From the NCBI RefSeq assembly GCF_000472965.1, contig NZ_AXAU01000010.1:124001-188000 (forward strand): DNA of 64,000 nucleotides, given 5' to 3'. The position numbers and the translations under genes are program-made. This DNA is from Bradyrhizobium murdochi (GTDB taxonomy: Bacteria; Pseudomonadota; Alphaproteobacteria; Rhizobiales; Xanthobacteraceae). The notes below the pieces were generated by a model that saw only the letters and a program-made list of their open reading frames with translations, was not told the DNA's origin and made no database searches. Shown piece by piece: positions 24,439-34,381 of this stretch (the first letter of the stretch is position 1; each line of letters starts with the position of its first letter).

Positions 24439-26037
24439 TCAGAAGTTACGCTGGGCGCGGAACTGGAGCAGGACCGTGTCCTGATCCTTGAACTCGTAGA
24501 GCGCGTTCGGTTTCGGAGCGGTCGCCGTGAACACCGAGGAGCCCGACATCTTCTGGTCGAGATGGAACCACTGGACTTCGCCCGAGAACGTCAGGTTCTT
24601 GACCGGGGTCCAACGGGTAACGACGCCGAGCTGCGAGACGTTGAAGTCGGGGTTACAGGTGTAGTTGCCCGCAGCATTGCCGACCAGCGCCTGACCGGGG
24701 TGGCTGGCGGCGAAGGCGGCGCAAAGGGCGCCCTTGGCCGTCGAGGTCCCCGCACCCAGCAGATTGTCGTTCGCGCCACCATCGTACCTGACGGCGGAAT
24801 AGCTGCCGAACAGGCTGGTCGACCAGTTCGGATTCCAGTTGTGGTTGAATGCGCCGCGGACGCCCCAGGCCGTCGTCAAAGCGATACCGCCGGTGCCGGC
24901 CGCGCCCGGGAAGTAGACGCCGTCGGTGGTCGCGCCGAAGCCGACGCTCTGATAGCCGAAGCCGCTATCGCCGAACATCGCGAAGTTGGGCGAGGAACCG
25001 CTGGTGGCGATGACGTACTTGGTGGCGCCCTTGGCGTAGGATACGTCGAGCTTGATATCGTCGCCTGCACCGGTCGGAATGTTCTTGATCTGCAACGCCG
25101 CCATCACCGCGCCGCCCCACTTGCTCTCGGGGTGGCCGCTGATTTCGGAAAGAGCGGTCGGGACAGAGCCCGCGCCCAGCGTGTTGTACGAACCGCTCAC
25201 TTCATGCGCGGCGGCCGAAAGCTGGAACAGCCCCCAGGCCTGATCCACCCGGATTCTGCCGACGATGTCGGGCGCGTGCACGCCGGCATAGGCGTTCGAT
25301 CCGGTCTCGTTGGCGCCGATCGCGCCCGGGATGCTCAGATTGTAGACGGCGGTGCGGTCCCACACGGTTGGGTCATCGAGACCAATCGAGGCCGATACGC
25401 CGTTGCCGAACTCGGCGGTGTACTGGATGTTGTTGACGCCGGTGTCGGTATTCTGGCCGCCCAGCAAGGAGGAGTTGATATTGCCCGGGAAGCCCTGCCA
25501 CGGCGTGGCATAGGCTGATGCGGACTTACCGAAGGTGAAGCCGGCGAACTGGATGAAAACGAATTCGACCGCGACATATCCGCCGCCGGCCTGGTCAAGC
25601 AGGTTCGTGTTGTTGCCGAGGTTGGTCGCGAGGTTGTTGGGGTTGAACGTGCTGCCGCCGAGCGTGGTGAACTGAATGTCAGCCTGGCCGAAGGTGCGGA
25701 CGACGCCGTATTCGGTAGCGGTTCGGGTGTCGACTGTCAGCGCCATACGGGAGCGGGCGACGAAGTAATTGGCATATCGGTTCTGCTGACCGATATCACC
25801 GTTCCAGGCGGGGGCGCCGTGCGCGCCACCGTTGAACGTGACGTCCGCACGCAGATAGCCGCCGAGCTTGATGCAGGTGTCCGAGCCCGGGATGTAGAAG
25901 AAGCCGGCGCCGTAGAGCGAGCAGACCCTCACATATTCGACTGCCTTGGCTTTGACCGGAAGGTCGGCCGCTTGTGCGCCGCTCAGGGCAATCAAGCCTG
26001 CCGCCGAGCTTAAAATTAAAGTTCGCGCTGTTTTCAT
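24439..26037 (-). CDS. Outer-membrane porin, Omp2/RopB-type (Porin_2)
   Basis: General diffusion porin of 532 residues. Signal peptide 1-22 (ending GAQA), then the family hallmark ADLPVKAKAVEYVRVCSLYGAGFFYIPG, split by a conserved Cys pair (with DTCIKLGGYLRAD), and a 16-strand trimeric barrel ending LLQFRAQRNF with a terminal aromatic. AGGAG lies about ten bases before ATG 26037. It is a single gene with its own terminator, and its leader holds a tandem 33-base duplication. Confidence 0.94.
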   Translation of the reverse strand: MKTARTLILSSAAGLIALSGAQAADLPVKAKAVEYVRVCSLYGAGFFYIPGSDTCIKLGGYLRADVTFNGGAHGAPAWNGDIGQQNRYANYFVARSRMALTVDTRTATEYGVVRTFGQADIQFTTLGGSTFNPNNLATNLGNNTNLLDQAGGGYVAVEFVFIQFAGFTFGKSASAYATPWQGFPGNINSSLLGGQNTDTGVNNIQYTAEFGNGVSASIGLDDPTVWDRTAVYNLSIPGAIGANETGSNAYAGVHAPDIVGRIRVDQAWGLFQLSAAAHEVSGSYNTLGAGSVPTALSEISGHPESKWGGAVMAALQIKNIPTGAGDDIKLDVSYAKGATKYVIATSGSSPNFAMFGDSGFGYQSVGFGATTDGVYFPGAAGTGGIALTTAWGVRGAFNHNWNPNWSTSLFGSYSAVRYDGGANDNLLGAGTSTAKGALCAAFAASHPGQALVGNAAGNYTCNPDFNVSQLGVVTRWTPVKNLTFSGEVQWFHLDQKMSGSSVFTATAPKPNALYEFKDQDTVLLQFRAQRNF

Positions 26038-26046
26038 TGTTATATA

Positions 26047-26112
26047 TCTCCTGTTCGCGATGCCCCGCGACCTATGCAAGTTGTGTCCCGCGATGCCCCG
26101 CGTTTCATGCAA
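26047..26112. repeat. Tandem 33-base duplication in the porin leader
   Basis: Two units with a 33-base period. Read on the minus strand, each carries TTGCAT, four variable bases, and an identical CGCGGGGCATCGCG (26102-26089 and 26069-26056). The second unit ends at the porin Shine-Dalgarno, so the repeat lies in or next to the untranslated leader. Confidence 0.7.
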
Positions 26113-26436
26113 ATGCATGCGCACACACCTAATGCAAAAATCTCCAGCGAGAATGACAAGACCGTGAAACCGCTTCAGTTGGCCGGCGGATGTGATTTTT
26201 TCGCAACGCAGCAGCGTCGAAGCCGAGTCAAAACGATCCACTTTCGCCTGCAGCTCGGGCGCTCACAGCAAGAATATTCCCCCCGGTTGCCTCATCTTTT
26301 GGCCTGAGCGGCAAAACGCATATCAGCACTTCCGAACGTACGCGCCGTCCGCGCTTTACCGGGCCGGAAAATCCTGTCCAACTGTCGCAAATCGGCCGGA
26401 CCCAAAACCGGCCTGCATCCAGGGGGAGAGACCGTC
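26113..26436. other. Intergenic region between porin and TPP enzyme genes
   Basis: Divergent control region, locally AT-richer than its surroundings, with the palindrome-like ATGCAAATGCATGC at 26107-26120 on the porin side. I cannot assign promoter hexamers with confidence and see no gene. Confidence 0.5.
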
Positions 26437-28071
26437 ATGAAACTCGGCGCCGCCATCGCAGAAATCATGAAGCGCGAGGGAATCGAAATCCTCTGCGGCT
26501 ATCCGGTCAATCATCTCATCGAAGATGCCGCCAATGCCGATATCCGCCCGGTGATGGTGCGACAGGAACGCATCGGCGTTCACATGGCGGATGCGATCTC
26601 GCGCGTCACCTCGGGCCGTTCGATCGGCGCGTTCTGCATGCAGCACGGGCCCGGCGCCGAGAACGCGATGGGCGGCGTGGCGCAATGCTACGGCGAATCC
26701 GTCCCCGTCCTGGTGCTGCCGATGGGTTATGCGCGCAGGCTCGCCAATATCGAGCCGAACTTCAATTCCAGCCAGGCGATGAAGGCGTTCTCGAAATCGT
26801 CCGAGCCGATCAACATCGCGGCGGAAGTCTGCAACATCTTCCGAAGAGCGTTCACCAAATTGAAGAACGGCCGCGGGGGACCCGTCATTGTCGAAATCCC
26901 GGCCGACATGTGGAACGAGGAAGTGCCGGAGCCTCTCAACTATACGCCGGTGCTGCGCACCCGTTGCGGCGCGGATCCCGTGCACGTAAAGGAAGCGGCG
27001 GCCGTGCTCGTCGCCGCCAAGCGTCCGGTGATCTATGCCGGCCAGGGCGTGCATTACGCAAAGGCCTGGCCGCAGCTCAGACGGCTGGCCGAGCGCCTCG
27101 CCATTCCCGTCACGACCAGCCTTGGCGGCAAGTCGTCGTTTCCGGAGACGCATCCGCTATCGCTGGGCTCGGGCGGCCTCGCCGTGCCACGCGCGGTGCC
27201 GAAATTTTTGGGCGACGCCGACGTGATCTTCGGCATCGGCTGCTCGTTCACCGAGACCTCGTTCGGCATCGCCATGCCGAAGGGCAAGACCATCATTCAT
27301 TCGACGCTCGATCCCAATCATCTCAACAAGGATGTCGAAGCCAAAATCGGTCTGGTCGGCGATGCCGCCCTGGTCCTCGATGCCTTGCTGGAAGAGATCG
27401 GCAAGACCGTTACGTCCGATCGGGACGCAAGCGCGGTCGCCGCCGAGATCGCCGCCTCTCACAAGGAATGGCTGGCGAAATGGATGCCGAAGCTGACGCA
27501 TAACGAGGCGCCGCTTAGCCCCTATCGCGTATTGTGGGACCTGCAGCACACCGTCGACATCAACAACACCATCATCACTCACGACGCCGGCAGCCCGCGC
27601 GACCAGCTCTCGCCGTTCTGGAAATCGGTCGAGCCTCTGTCCTATGTCGGCTGGGGCAAGACCACGCAGCTCGGCTACGGCCTTGGCCTTGCGATGGGCG
27701 CCAAGCTGGCAAAACCCGACAAGCTCTGCATCAACGTCTGGGGCGACGCCGCGATCGGCTTCACCGGCATGGATTTCGAAACCGCGGTGCGCGAACGCAT
27801 CCCGATCATGTCGATCCTGCTGAACAATTTTTCCATGGCGATCGAACTGAAGGTGATGCCGATCTCGACCGAGAAATACCGTTCCACCGACATTTCCGGC
27901 GACTACGCCGCGATGGCGCGCGCGTTCGGCGGCTATGGCGAGCGGGTGACGAAACCGGAAGACATCATCCCCGCCATCAAGCGCGGTATCCAGAAAACAC
28001 AGGAAGGCGTCCCGGTGCTGTTGGAATTCATCACCAGCAAGGAGACTGAGGTTTCAAGGCCGGGCACCTGA
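26437..28071 (+). CDS. TPP-dependent enzyme, acetolactate synthase-like
   Basis: Thiamine-diphosphate enzyme of 544 residues with the three-domain layout of acetohydroxyacid synthase. The N-terminal PYR domain holds the catalytic Glu (MVRQERIGVHMADA), the middle domain runs from about residue 190 to 330, and the C-terminal PP domain has the cofactor motif GDAAIGFTGMDFETA ending in LLNNFS. Substrate and product are not predictable; it is shorter and more divergent than IlvB, and no ilvN is next to it. GGGGAGAG precedes the ATG. It stands alone between the porin and the exporter gene. Confidence 0.85.
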   Translation: MKLGAAIAEIMKREGIEILCGYPVNHLIEDAANADIRPVMVRQERIGVHMADAISRVTSGRSIGAFCMQHGPGAENAMGGVAQCYGESVPVLVLPMGYARRLANIEPNFNSSQAMKAFSKSSEPINIAAEVCNIFRRAFTKLKNGRGGPVIVEIPADMWNEEVPEPLNYTPVLRTRCGADPVHVKEAAAVLVAAKRPVIYAGQGVHYAKAWPQLRRLAERLAIPVTTSLGGKSSFPETHPLSLGSGGLAVPRAVPKFLGDADVIFGIGCSFTETSFGIAMPKGKTIIHSTLDPNHLNKDVEAKIGLVGDAALVLDALLEEIGKTVTSDRDASAVAAEIAASHKEWLAKWMPKLTHNEAPLSPYRVLWDLQHTVDINNTIITHDAGSPRDQLSPFWKSVEPLSYVGWGKTTQLGYGLGLAMGAKLAKPDKLCINVWGDAAIGFTGMDFETAVRERIPIMSILLNNFSMAIELKVMPISTEKYRSTDISGDYAAMARAFGGYGERVTKPEDIIPAIKRGIQKTQEGVPVLLEFITSKETEVSRPGT

Positions 28072-28095
28072 GGCTCAACGCACAGATCATCGCCG

Positions 28096-28164
28096 ATGCC
28101 GCGCGTCACCATCATCAAAACCGGGCTGGTCAGCCCCAAGAACCGCGAGCTCCACGGATCCTAG
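28096..28164 (+). pseudogene. Possible 5' remnant of a class I glutamine amidotransferase
   Basis: A 22-codon frame reads MPRVTIIKTGLVSPKNRELHGS then stop. The IIKTG...HGS pattern recalls the first strand and loop of GMP-synthase-like amidotransferases (TG...HGSYPDMF), but nothing of the catalytic part follows. This is a weak call that rests on a short match. Confidence 0.25.
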
Positions 28165-28220
28165 CCACAAATCGCGAAAACAACCCCATGCAAAGTAGAA
28201 GAGGCCGGAGACGGCAACTC

Positions 28221-29795
28221 CTACTCCGCCAACTCCGCCGGCGTCGACGGACCGGCCAGCGGCCGCTCTTCCATCGCGATGATGGAGAGCGCAGCAGTGG
28301 CAAGCAGCACCGCGGCGGCGCCGAACACATAGCGGAACGCCGTGATCATGTCGGCGACGGGGATCGCATTCGCCGGTCCCCGGTGTTCGCCGAGCGAGAT
28401 GCCGGCGCCGAGCGCCATCAAGAGGATCGCGCTGAAGGCAGCGACCGTGAACGACGACATCAGCGCGCGGAAGAAGTTCATCGCCCCGGTGACGGTGCCG
28501 ATCTGCGGGCGCGCCACTGCGTTCTGCAGCGAGACCACGCTGACCGGGAACGTCGTGCCGAGCCCGAGCGCGAACAGCGACAGGACGATCAGCAAAGCCC
28601 ACAGCGGCAGCGTCGTCACGGTCAGCACCATACCGAAGATCGCCGCAGCCGAAGTGCCCACGATGGCCACGCGCTTGTAATGCTTGGCGCGCGCCATGGT
28701 CCGTCCGGCGATCGCGGCCCCACAGGTTGAGATCGCGGCGAGCGGAATCAGCGCAAGCCCCGCTTCGCTCGCGGTCAGATGATAGACGACCTCGTAATAC
28801 AGCGGCAGATGCACGGTCAGCCCGGTGATGGCGCCCAGCGCGCAAGCGCCCGCCACCATGGCGTAGGGTACCACTGTCCCGCCGAGGAGCGGCAGCGGCA
28901 GGAACGGCTCTTCGGCATTGCGCGCGTGCCAGACAAAGGCGAGCGCCAGCGCCATAGAGGCGCCGATCATCGCCATGATCGCGGGCGACAGCCAGGCATA
29001 ACGGTTGCCACCCCAGGTGAGCACCAGCATGACCACGACGGCAGACGCCATCAGCAGCACGCCGCCGAGCCAGTCGACCTTGCGGCGGCGGTGGAACACC
29101 GGGATCTTGCCCATCTTCGGCAGCAGCAGAAACATCGCGCCGACCGCAAGCGGCACGTTGATCCAGAAAATCATCGACCAGTGCAGATGCTCGGCGAACA
29201 CGCCGCCGAGCACAGGGCCCATCAGCCCAGCCGCCATCCAGACGCCGCTGAAATAGGCCTGATACTTGCCGCGCTCGCGTGGGCTAACCACGTCGGAGAT
29301 CACGGTCTGCACGACCGGCATGATGCCGCCGCCGCCAAGCCCCTGCAGGCCGCGCGCAACGATCAATACCGGCATGTTGGGCGCCACCGCGCAAAGAATC
29401 GAGCCGACCGTGAACAGGGCAAGCGAAACCGTGATCATGACGCGGCGGCCGTAAATGTCGCTCAGCGTGCCGAATACGGGTGCGACCGCGGTCGAGGCCA
29501 GGAGATAGGCCGTGATGACCCAGGATAGATTGCTGACGTCGTTGAACTGGCGGCCGATGGTCGGCAGCGCCGTCGCCACGATGGTCTGGTCGAGCGCTGC
29601 CAGGAACATCGTCAGCAGCAGGCTCATCAGGATGGTGCGGACCTCGTCCGGGGTCAGCGGCGCGGGCGGCGCAATCGGCGGCGCATCGCTGACCTCAATG
29701 ACCTCTGTCGTGATGCGCGAGAGCTCGTCGCCGATATCGTCGGGCAATGTCGTCTGGTCGGCAGGTTCACGGCCCTGCCGCTGGTGCTGGTTCAT
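28221..29795 (-). CDS. DHA2/EmrB-QacA-type MFS exporter, 14 helices
   Basis: Proton-driven drug or metabolite exporter of 524 residues. A 50-residue hydrophilic N-terminus leads to 14 predicted helices. The first has the family motif (FLAALDQTIVATALPTI), loop 2-3 has LSDIYGRRVMI (motif A), and motif C is GVWMAAGLMGPVLGGVF. ATG 29795 (MNQHQRQGRE) is chosen for family length, although no clear Shine-Dalgarno is seen; ATG 29909 is in frame. No EmrA-type partner is adjacent, so the substrate is unknown. Confidence 0.9.
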   Translation of the reverse strand: MNQHQRQGREPADQTTLPDDIGDELSRITTEVIEVSDAPPIAPPAPLTPDEVRTILMSLLLTMFLAALDQTIVATALPTIGRQFNDVSNLSWVITAYLLASTAVAPVFGTLSDIYGRRVMITVSLALFTVGSILCAVAPNMPVLIVARGLQGLGGGGIMPVVQTVISDVVSPRERGKYQAYFSGVWMAAGLMGPVLGGVFAEHLHWSMIFWINVPLAVGAMFLLLPKMGKIPVFHRRRKVDWLGGVLLMASAVVVMLVLTWGGNRYAWLSPAIMAMIGASMALALAFVWHARNAEEPFLPLPLLGGTVVPYAMVAGACALGAITGLTVHLPLYYEVVYHLTASEAGLALIPLAAISTCGAAIAGRTMARAKHYKRVAIVGTSAAAIFGMVLTVTTLPLWALLIVLSLFALGLGTTFPVSVVSLQNAVARPQIGTVTGAMNFFRALMSSFTVAAFSAILLMALGAGISLGEHRGPANAIPVADMITAFRYVFGAAAVLLATAALSIIAMEERPLAGPSTPAELAE

Positions 29796-29956
29796 GTCGG
29801 ACGTAATATTGTTCTGCGCGACCAAAGCCGCCGAGATGGATTCGCCATATAGCCAGCACCTTAGAGGGCAAATTCCTCTCGGGGCAGCGCCTCGCGCGCA
29901 TGGGTGCATCCCGCGAGAATATCGTCGCGTTTCCGTGATCGATCAGGGCGGGAGAT

Positions 29957-30472
29957 TCAGGCTTTGGGCCGCTTCTTGAGCCGCGCCCGCTTCGGCAACA
30001 AGGCCGGCCATTGCACGATGTGGTCCTCGAGGTCTTCGTCGGGGATCTCATCCTCGGTGCCCTGGACCCGCCCGCGCACCGAAACGCCGGCTTCATGCAC
30101 GGTATTGGGATCGCCCGAGATCAGCGGATGCCACCAATAGAGATCGCGTCCCTCAGCGACCAGCTTGTAGCCGCAGCTCGGCGGTAGCCAGCTCAGGGTG
30201 CGGACGTTCTCGGGCGTCAGGCGGACACAATCCGGAACCTTGTCGGAACGGTTCTGGTAATCCTTGCAGGTGCACAGGCCGGAATCGAGGAGCTTGCAGG
30301 AAACATGGGTAAAGTAGATTTTCCCGGTATCCTCGTCTTCGAGCTTTTCCAGGCAGCAGCGCGCGCAACCATCGCACAGGCTTTCCCATTCGGCGCTGGA
30401 CATCTCCTCCAACGTCTTGGTTTTCCAGAAGAAACCCTCCTGGCCGGAAGGCGATTTGCGCGGCGCGGTCAT
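29957..30472 (-). CDS. YcgN-family cysteine-cluster protein
   Basis: Cytoplasmic protein of 171 residues (UPF0260/YcgN). The cysteine cluster is CDGCARCCLEKLEDEDTG followed by CKLLDSGLCTCKDYQNR and later DCVRLTPENVRTLSWLPPSC, suggesting metal or iron-sulfur binding. The function is not established. It is divergent from the PBP1A gene. Confidence 0.9.
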   Translation of the reverse strand: MTAPRKSPSGQEGFFWKTKTLEEMSSAEWESLCDGCARCCLEKLEDEDTGKIYFTHVSCKLLDSGLCTCKDYQNRSDKVPDCVRLTPENVRTLSWLPPSCGYKLVAEGRDLYWWHPLISGDPNTVHEAGVSVRGRVQGTEDEIPDEDLEDHIVQWPALLPKRARLKKRPKA

Positions 30473-30747
30473 GCAATCAATCGTTTTCTCGGGTCGGTCG
30501 GCTGCGGCTCTTCTAGGAGGTCCGGCAACGGGGGCGCAAGCGGGTCTCACTACGGAGCCAAAAGCCAACGGCAGCGTTAGGCCTGACCGTCAAAATGGTG
30601 AGCGAGAGCATTGGTTTATAGCCCCCGCTCGGATAGAACAATGGCGAGTCCTCGAGGCCGTAAAAGCGCCTTGGGTTTGCCGCAACATCCAAGCAAGACG
30701 TCTCGACCGGCCCCGCCGGACGCGACCAGAACAGATCAAGGGTCCCG

Positions 30748-33033
30748 GTGCGCCAGATCCTACCTCCAGAGTTGAAGCAGAAGATCCGGAACTTCCTTCT
30801 GGATCTGGATGCGCGTATCGACTCGACGCTGTTCTCGTCGGGCAAGGGCCTGCGCGAGCTGTACGAGCGCTACTCCACCTTCATGGACCGCTTCTATGTC
30901 GGCCGCTGGAAGCGCTGGGTGTTCATCGAGCCGTTTTCGGAAGCCGCCACCATCGGCCTTGGCGGGCTGATCGTGATGCTGGCGCTGGCAATCCCTGCGT
31001 TTCGCGAAACCGCCGATGACGACTGGCTGAAGAAATCCGATCTCGCGGTGCAGTTCCTCGACCGCTACGGCAACCCGATCGGCAACCGCGGCATCAAACA
31101 TAACGACTCGATCCCTCTGGAAGATTTTCCGGACAATCTGATCAAGGCGACGCTGGCGACCGAAGACCGCCGCTTCTACGACCATTTCGGCATCGACTTC
31201 CCCGGTACCGCGCGCGCGCTCGTGACCAACGCGCAGGCCGGCGGCGTGCGCCAGGGCGGTTCTTCGATCACGCAGCAATTGGCGAAGAACCTGTTCCTCA
31301 GCAATGAGCGCACCATCGAGCGCAAGGTGAAGGAAGCTTTCCTTGCGATTTGGCTCGAGACGCGGCTGACCAAGAACGAAATCCTGAAACTATATCTGGA
31401 CCGCGCCTATATGGGCGGCGGCACCTTCGGCGTCGACGGCGCGGCGCATTTCTACTTCAACAAGTCGGCGCGCGACGTCACTCTGGCGGAATCGGCGATG
31501 CTGGCCGGGCTGTTCAAGGCGCCGACCAAATACGCCCCGCACATCAACCTCCCCGCCGCCCGCGCCCGCGCCAACATCGTGCTCGACAACCTCGTCGATG
31601 CCGGCTTCATGACCGAAGGCCAGGTGTTCGGCGCCCGGCGCAACCCGGCCTTCGCCGTCGATCGCCGCGACGAGAATTCGCCGAACTACTATCTCGACTA
31701 CGCCTTTGAGGAAATGCGCAGGCTGGTTGATACCTTCCCGAAATCCTACACCGAGCGCGTCTTCGTGGTCCGGACCGCGATCGACATGAACGTGCAGCGC
31801 GCCGCCGAGGAAACGGTCGAAAATCAGCTCCGCCAGTTCGGCCGCGACTACCACGCGACGCAGGCATCCGTCGTGGTTGCCGACCTCGACGGCGGCGTCC
31901 GAGCCATGGTGGGCGGACGCGACTATGGCGCGAGCCAATTCAACCGCGCGACCGACGCCTATCGACAGCCGGGCTCATCATTCAAGCCCTATGTCTATGC
32001 CACGGCGCTCATGAACGGCTACAAGCCGACCTCGATCGTGGTCGACGGCCCGGTCTGCATCGGAAACTGGTGCCCGCAGAACTATGGCCACAACTATTCC
32101 GGCTCCGTGACGCTGACCCAGGCGATCACCCGCTCGATCAACGTCGTGCCGGTGAAGCTGTCGATTGCGCTCGGCGGCAAGGTGGCGAACCCGGCCAAGG
32201 CCGGGCGCGCCAAGATTACCGAGGTGGCACGCCGGTTCGGCCTGACCGCCCCCCTGCCCGACACGCCGTCGATGCCGATCGGCTCCGATGAAGTCACCGT
32301 GCTCGAACACGCGGTTGCCTACGCGACCTTCCCGAACAAGGGCAAGGCGGTGAAACCTCACGCGGTGCTGGAAGTGCGCACCGGCGCCGGCGACCTGGTC
32401 TGGCGCTTCGACCGCGACGGCAAGAAGCCGGTGCAAGCCATTCCCGCCTCCGTGGCTGCCGACATGTCGGAAATGATGAGCCATGTCGTCAGCGAAGGCA
32501 CCGCCCGCCGCGCCGCGATCGACGGCATCCCGACCGCGGGCAAGACCGGCACCACCAACGCCTACCGCGACGCCTGGTTCGTCGGTTTCACCGGCAACTT
32601 CACCTGTGCGGTCTGGTACGGCAACGACGACTACTCGCCCACCAACCGCATGACCGGCGGTTCGCTTCCCGCGCAAACCTGGCACGACATCATGGTGGTC
32701 GCGCATCAGGGCGTCGAGGTGAAGGAGATCCCAGGCTACGGCATGGGCACGAAGCAGCCCCAGCCCGCCCAATCCGCCAGTGCCGCGGCCAACGGCGCGG
32801 CACGGGCGCCGGAGACCAAGCCGGGGCCGCCGCCGGTATTGACCAAGCGCGGCGCGGATATTCTGGTGCGCGTCGAGAAACTGCTCGACGAGGCCGGGAG
32901 GGCCGCGGGCAAGACCTCGTCCAACGACCAGAAGCAGCCCTCCAAGCCGATCACGTCAGGCGCGCTGGCGTTTCCCGAGAATTATGTCGCAGCCGCTGGC
33001 GAGCGGGCCGCGCCGGCGGAGCGGAAGAATTAA
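30748..33033 (+). CDS. Class A penicillin-binding protein, PBP1A type
   Basis: Bifunctional peptidoglycan synthase of 761 residues. One N-terminal helix (about 72-90) anchors it in the inner membrane. The glycosyltransferase domain shows ATEDRRFYDHFGID, GGSSITQQLAKNLFLS and ERKVKEAFLAIWLE. The transpeptidase domain has SSFK (active Ser), SIN and KTGTT motifs. The C-terminal 90 residues are Ala/Pro-rich. It begins at GTG 30748 with AAGGG about seven bases upstream. Confidence 0.95.
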   Translation: MRQILPPELKQKIRNFLLDLDARIDSTLFSSGKGLRELYERYSTFMDRFYVGRWKRWVFIEPFSEAATIGLGGLIVMLALAIPAFRETADDDWLKKSDLAVQFLDRYGNPIGNRGIKHNDSIPLEDFPDNLIKATLATEDRRFYDHFGIDFPGTARALVTNAQAGGVRQGGSSITQQLAKNLFLSNERTIERKVKEAFLAIWLETRLTKNEILKLYLDRAYMGGGTFGVDGAAHFYFNKSARDVTLAESAMLAGLFKAPTKYAPHINLPAARARANIVLDNLVDAGFMTEGQVFGARRNPAFAVDRRDENSPNYYLDYAFEEMRRLVDTFPKSYTERVFVVRTAIDMNVQRAAEETVENQLRQFGRDYHATQASVVVADLDGGVRAMVGGRDYGASQFNRATDAYRQPGSSFKPYVYATALMNGYKPTSIVVDGPVCIGNWCPQNYGHNYSGSVTLTQAITRSINVVPVKLSIALGGKVANPAKAGRAKITEVARRFGLTAPLPDTPSMPIGSDEVTVLEHAVAYATFPNKGKAVKPHAVLEVRTGAGDLVWRFDRDGKKPVQAIPASVAADMSEMMSHVVSEGTARRAAIDGIPTAGKTGTTNAYRDAWFVGFTGNFTCAVWYGNDDYSPTNRMTGGSLPAQTWHDIMVVAHQGVEVKEIPGYGMGTKQPQPAQSASAAANGAARAPETKPGPPPVLTKRGADILVRVEKLLDEAGRAAGKTSSNDQKQPSKPITSGALAFPENYVAAAGERAAPAERKN

Positions 33034-33185
33034 AAGGCATGATCCGGCAGAATCTTAACCGGCGTTCCTCGGAACAGATGCGAAGCGTCCGCCCCGACAT
33101 GTTCGAAACAAGAGCAGCGCTTCAGGTTTCGGATGAAGCCGGTTCAAGCGGAATCTGATGCCGTGAGAGTTCGGAGCAGTGGCCT

Positions 33186-33764
33186 GTGCGGCTGATCTTC
33201 ATCACCTTGCTGGCATTGGCGCTTGCCACGGCCGTCGGTCTCGGCTCGACCTACCTGACGGCGACGCGCGGCACCGATCTCGGCACGCTCACGATCGGCG
33301 CCTGGACCGCACGGCCCAAGGCCGGCAGTTCCGAAATCGATCCCTATTCGCGTGCCTCGATTGCCCGTAGCGGCGAATTGCCTGTTGGCACCGGCGACGG
33401 CATCGCCTTCACGGCCACTACCGACGACAAGAATAAGCCGCTCGACGGGCGCTGCGACGTCATCGTCAGCGGTGTGACGCCGGCGGCCCGGTTCTGGACG
33501 CTGACGCTGTTCGACCGCAAGGGCCATCTGGTCGCCAATTCGCTGCAACGCTACGGCTTCACCAGCCAGGAAATCGTCCGCGGCTCCGACGGCGGGTTCG
33601 AGATCAGGGTGGCGGCGCGTTCGCGGGCCGGCAACTGGCTGCCGACCGGCGGCATCGAGCGCTACGCGCTGATGCTGCGGCTTTACGATACGCCGGTCGG
33701 TGTTGCGACGCGCACGCAGCGCGACGCGCCGATGCCCGCCATTACCACGGTGAACTGCCCATGA
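33186..33764 (+). CDS. DUF1214 protein
   Basis: Protein of 192 residues with an N-terminal membrane anchor or signal (residues 1-27) and an exported DUF1214 domain: TIGAWTARPKAG, RFWTLTLFDRKGHLVAN, and the C-terminal RYALMLRLYDTPVG. It starts with GTG and overlaps the next gene by four bases (ATGA). DUF1214 and DUF1254 are normally halves of one protein family, here encoded as two coupled genes. It follows PBP1A after 152 bases, in which a degenerate dispersed repeat (from 33037) can be seen. Confidence 0.88.
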   Translation: MRLIFITLLALALATAVGLGSTYLTATRGTDLGTLTIGAWTARPKAGSSEIDPYSRASIARSGELPVGTGDGIAFTATTDDKNKPLDGRCDVIVSGVTPAARFWTLTLFDRKGHLVANSLQRYGFTSQEIVRGSDGGFEIRVAARSRAGNWLPTGGIERYALMLRLYDTPVGVATRTQRDAPMPAITTVNCP

Positions 33765-34381
33765 TCCGGCTGGCATTCACCATCATCGCAGGCGTGCTGC
33801 TGGGCGGCGTGGTGCATCTCGTCAGCGTGCTCGCGCTGCCGCGCATCGCGACGCAAGACGCCTATTCGCGGCTGACACCGATGACCAAAGAGAACGCCGT
33901 CACGGCGCTGCCGCTCGCCGAACCGAACAACGCGCCGATGCCATTCATGGACCCTGCCTTTGCGGTCGCGATCTGCCGCTACGACCTCTCCGGGGGACCG
34001 CTCAAGCTGACAGTGCCGGTCAGTCAGGCCTATACGTCGGTGTCGTTCTATACCCGCAACGAGGTCGCCTACTACGCCATCAACGACCGCTCGGCCGGCC
34101 GCAAGGTGATCGAGCTCGATCTGATGACGGAGGAGCAACACAGCGAATTGCCAGAGGATGAGGAAGTCACCGCCGCCGACCGGCTGATCATCGACTCTCC
34201 CACCACGACAGGCCTGATCGTGCTCAAGGCCTTGGCGCCGGAGCCCGGCCTGATGCCGCAGGCGCAAGCCGCGCTCGCGGCGTCGCGTTGCGCCGTAGAG
34301 ACCGAGCCGACGCCGGCCAGGCAGCCCGAGCCCGCACCGCCCGTGCCAGCCCCTGCGCCCGCGCCAAAATCCAAGCGCTGA
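33761..34381 (+). CDS. DUF1254 protein
   Basis: Protein of 206 residues with an N-terminal helix (about 5-27) and an exported DUF1254 domain (TPMTKENAVTALPLAEPNN, YDLSGGPLKLTVPV, YTSVSFYTRNEVAYYAIND). A Pro/Ala-rich tail ends in PAPKSKR. It is translationally coupled to the DUF1214 gene, so the products probably act together in the envelope. No activity is established. Confidence 0.88.
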   Translation: MIRLAFTIIAGVLLGGVVHLVSVLALPRIATQDAYSRLTPMTKENAVTALPLAEPNNAPMPFMDPAFAVAICRYDLSGGPLKLTVPVSQAYTSVSFYTRNEVAYYAINDRSAGRKVIELDLMTEEQHSELPEDEEVTAADRLIIDSPTTTGLIVLKALAPEPGLMPQAQAALAASRCAVETEPTPARQPEPAPPVPAPAPAPKSKR

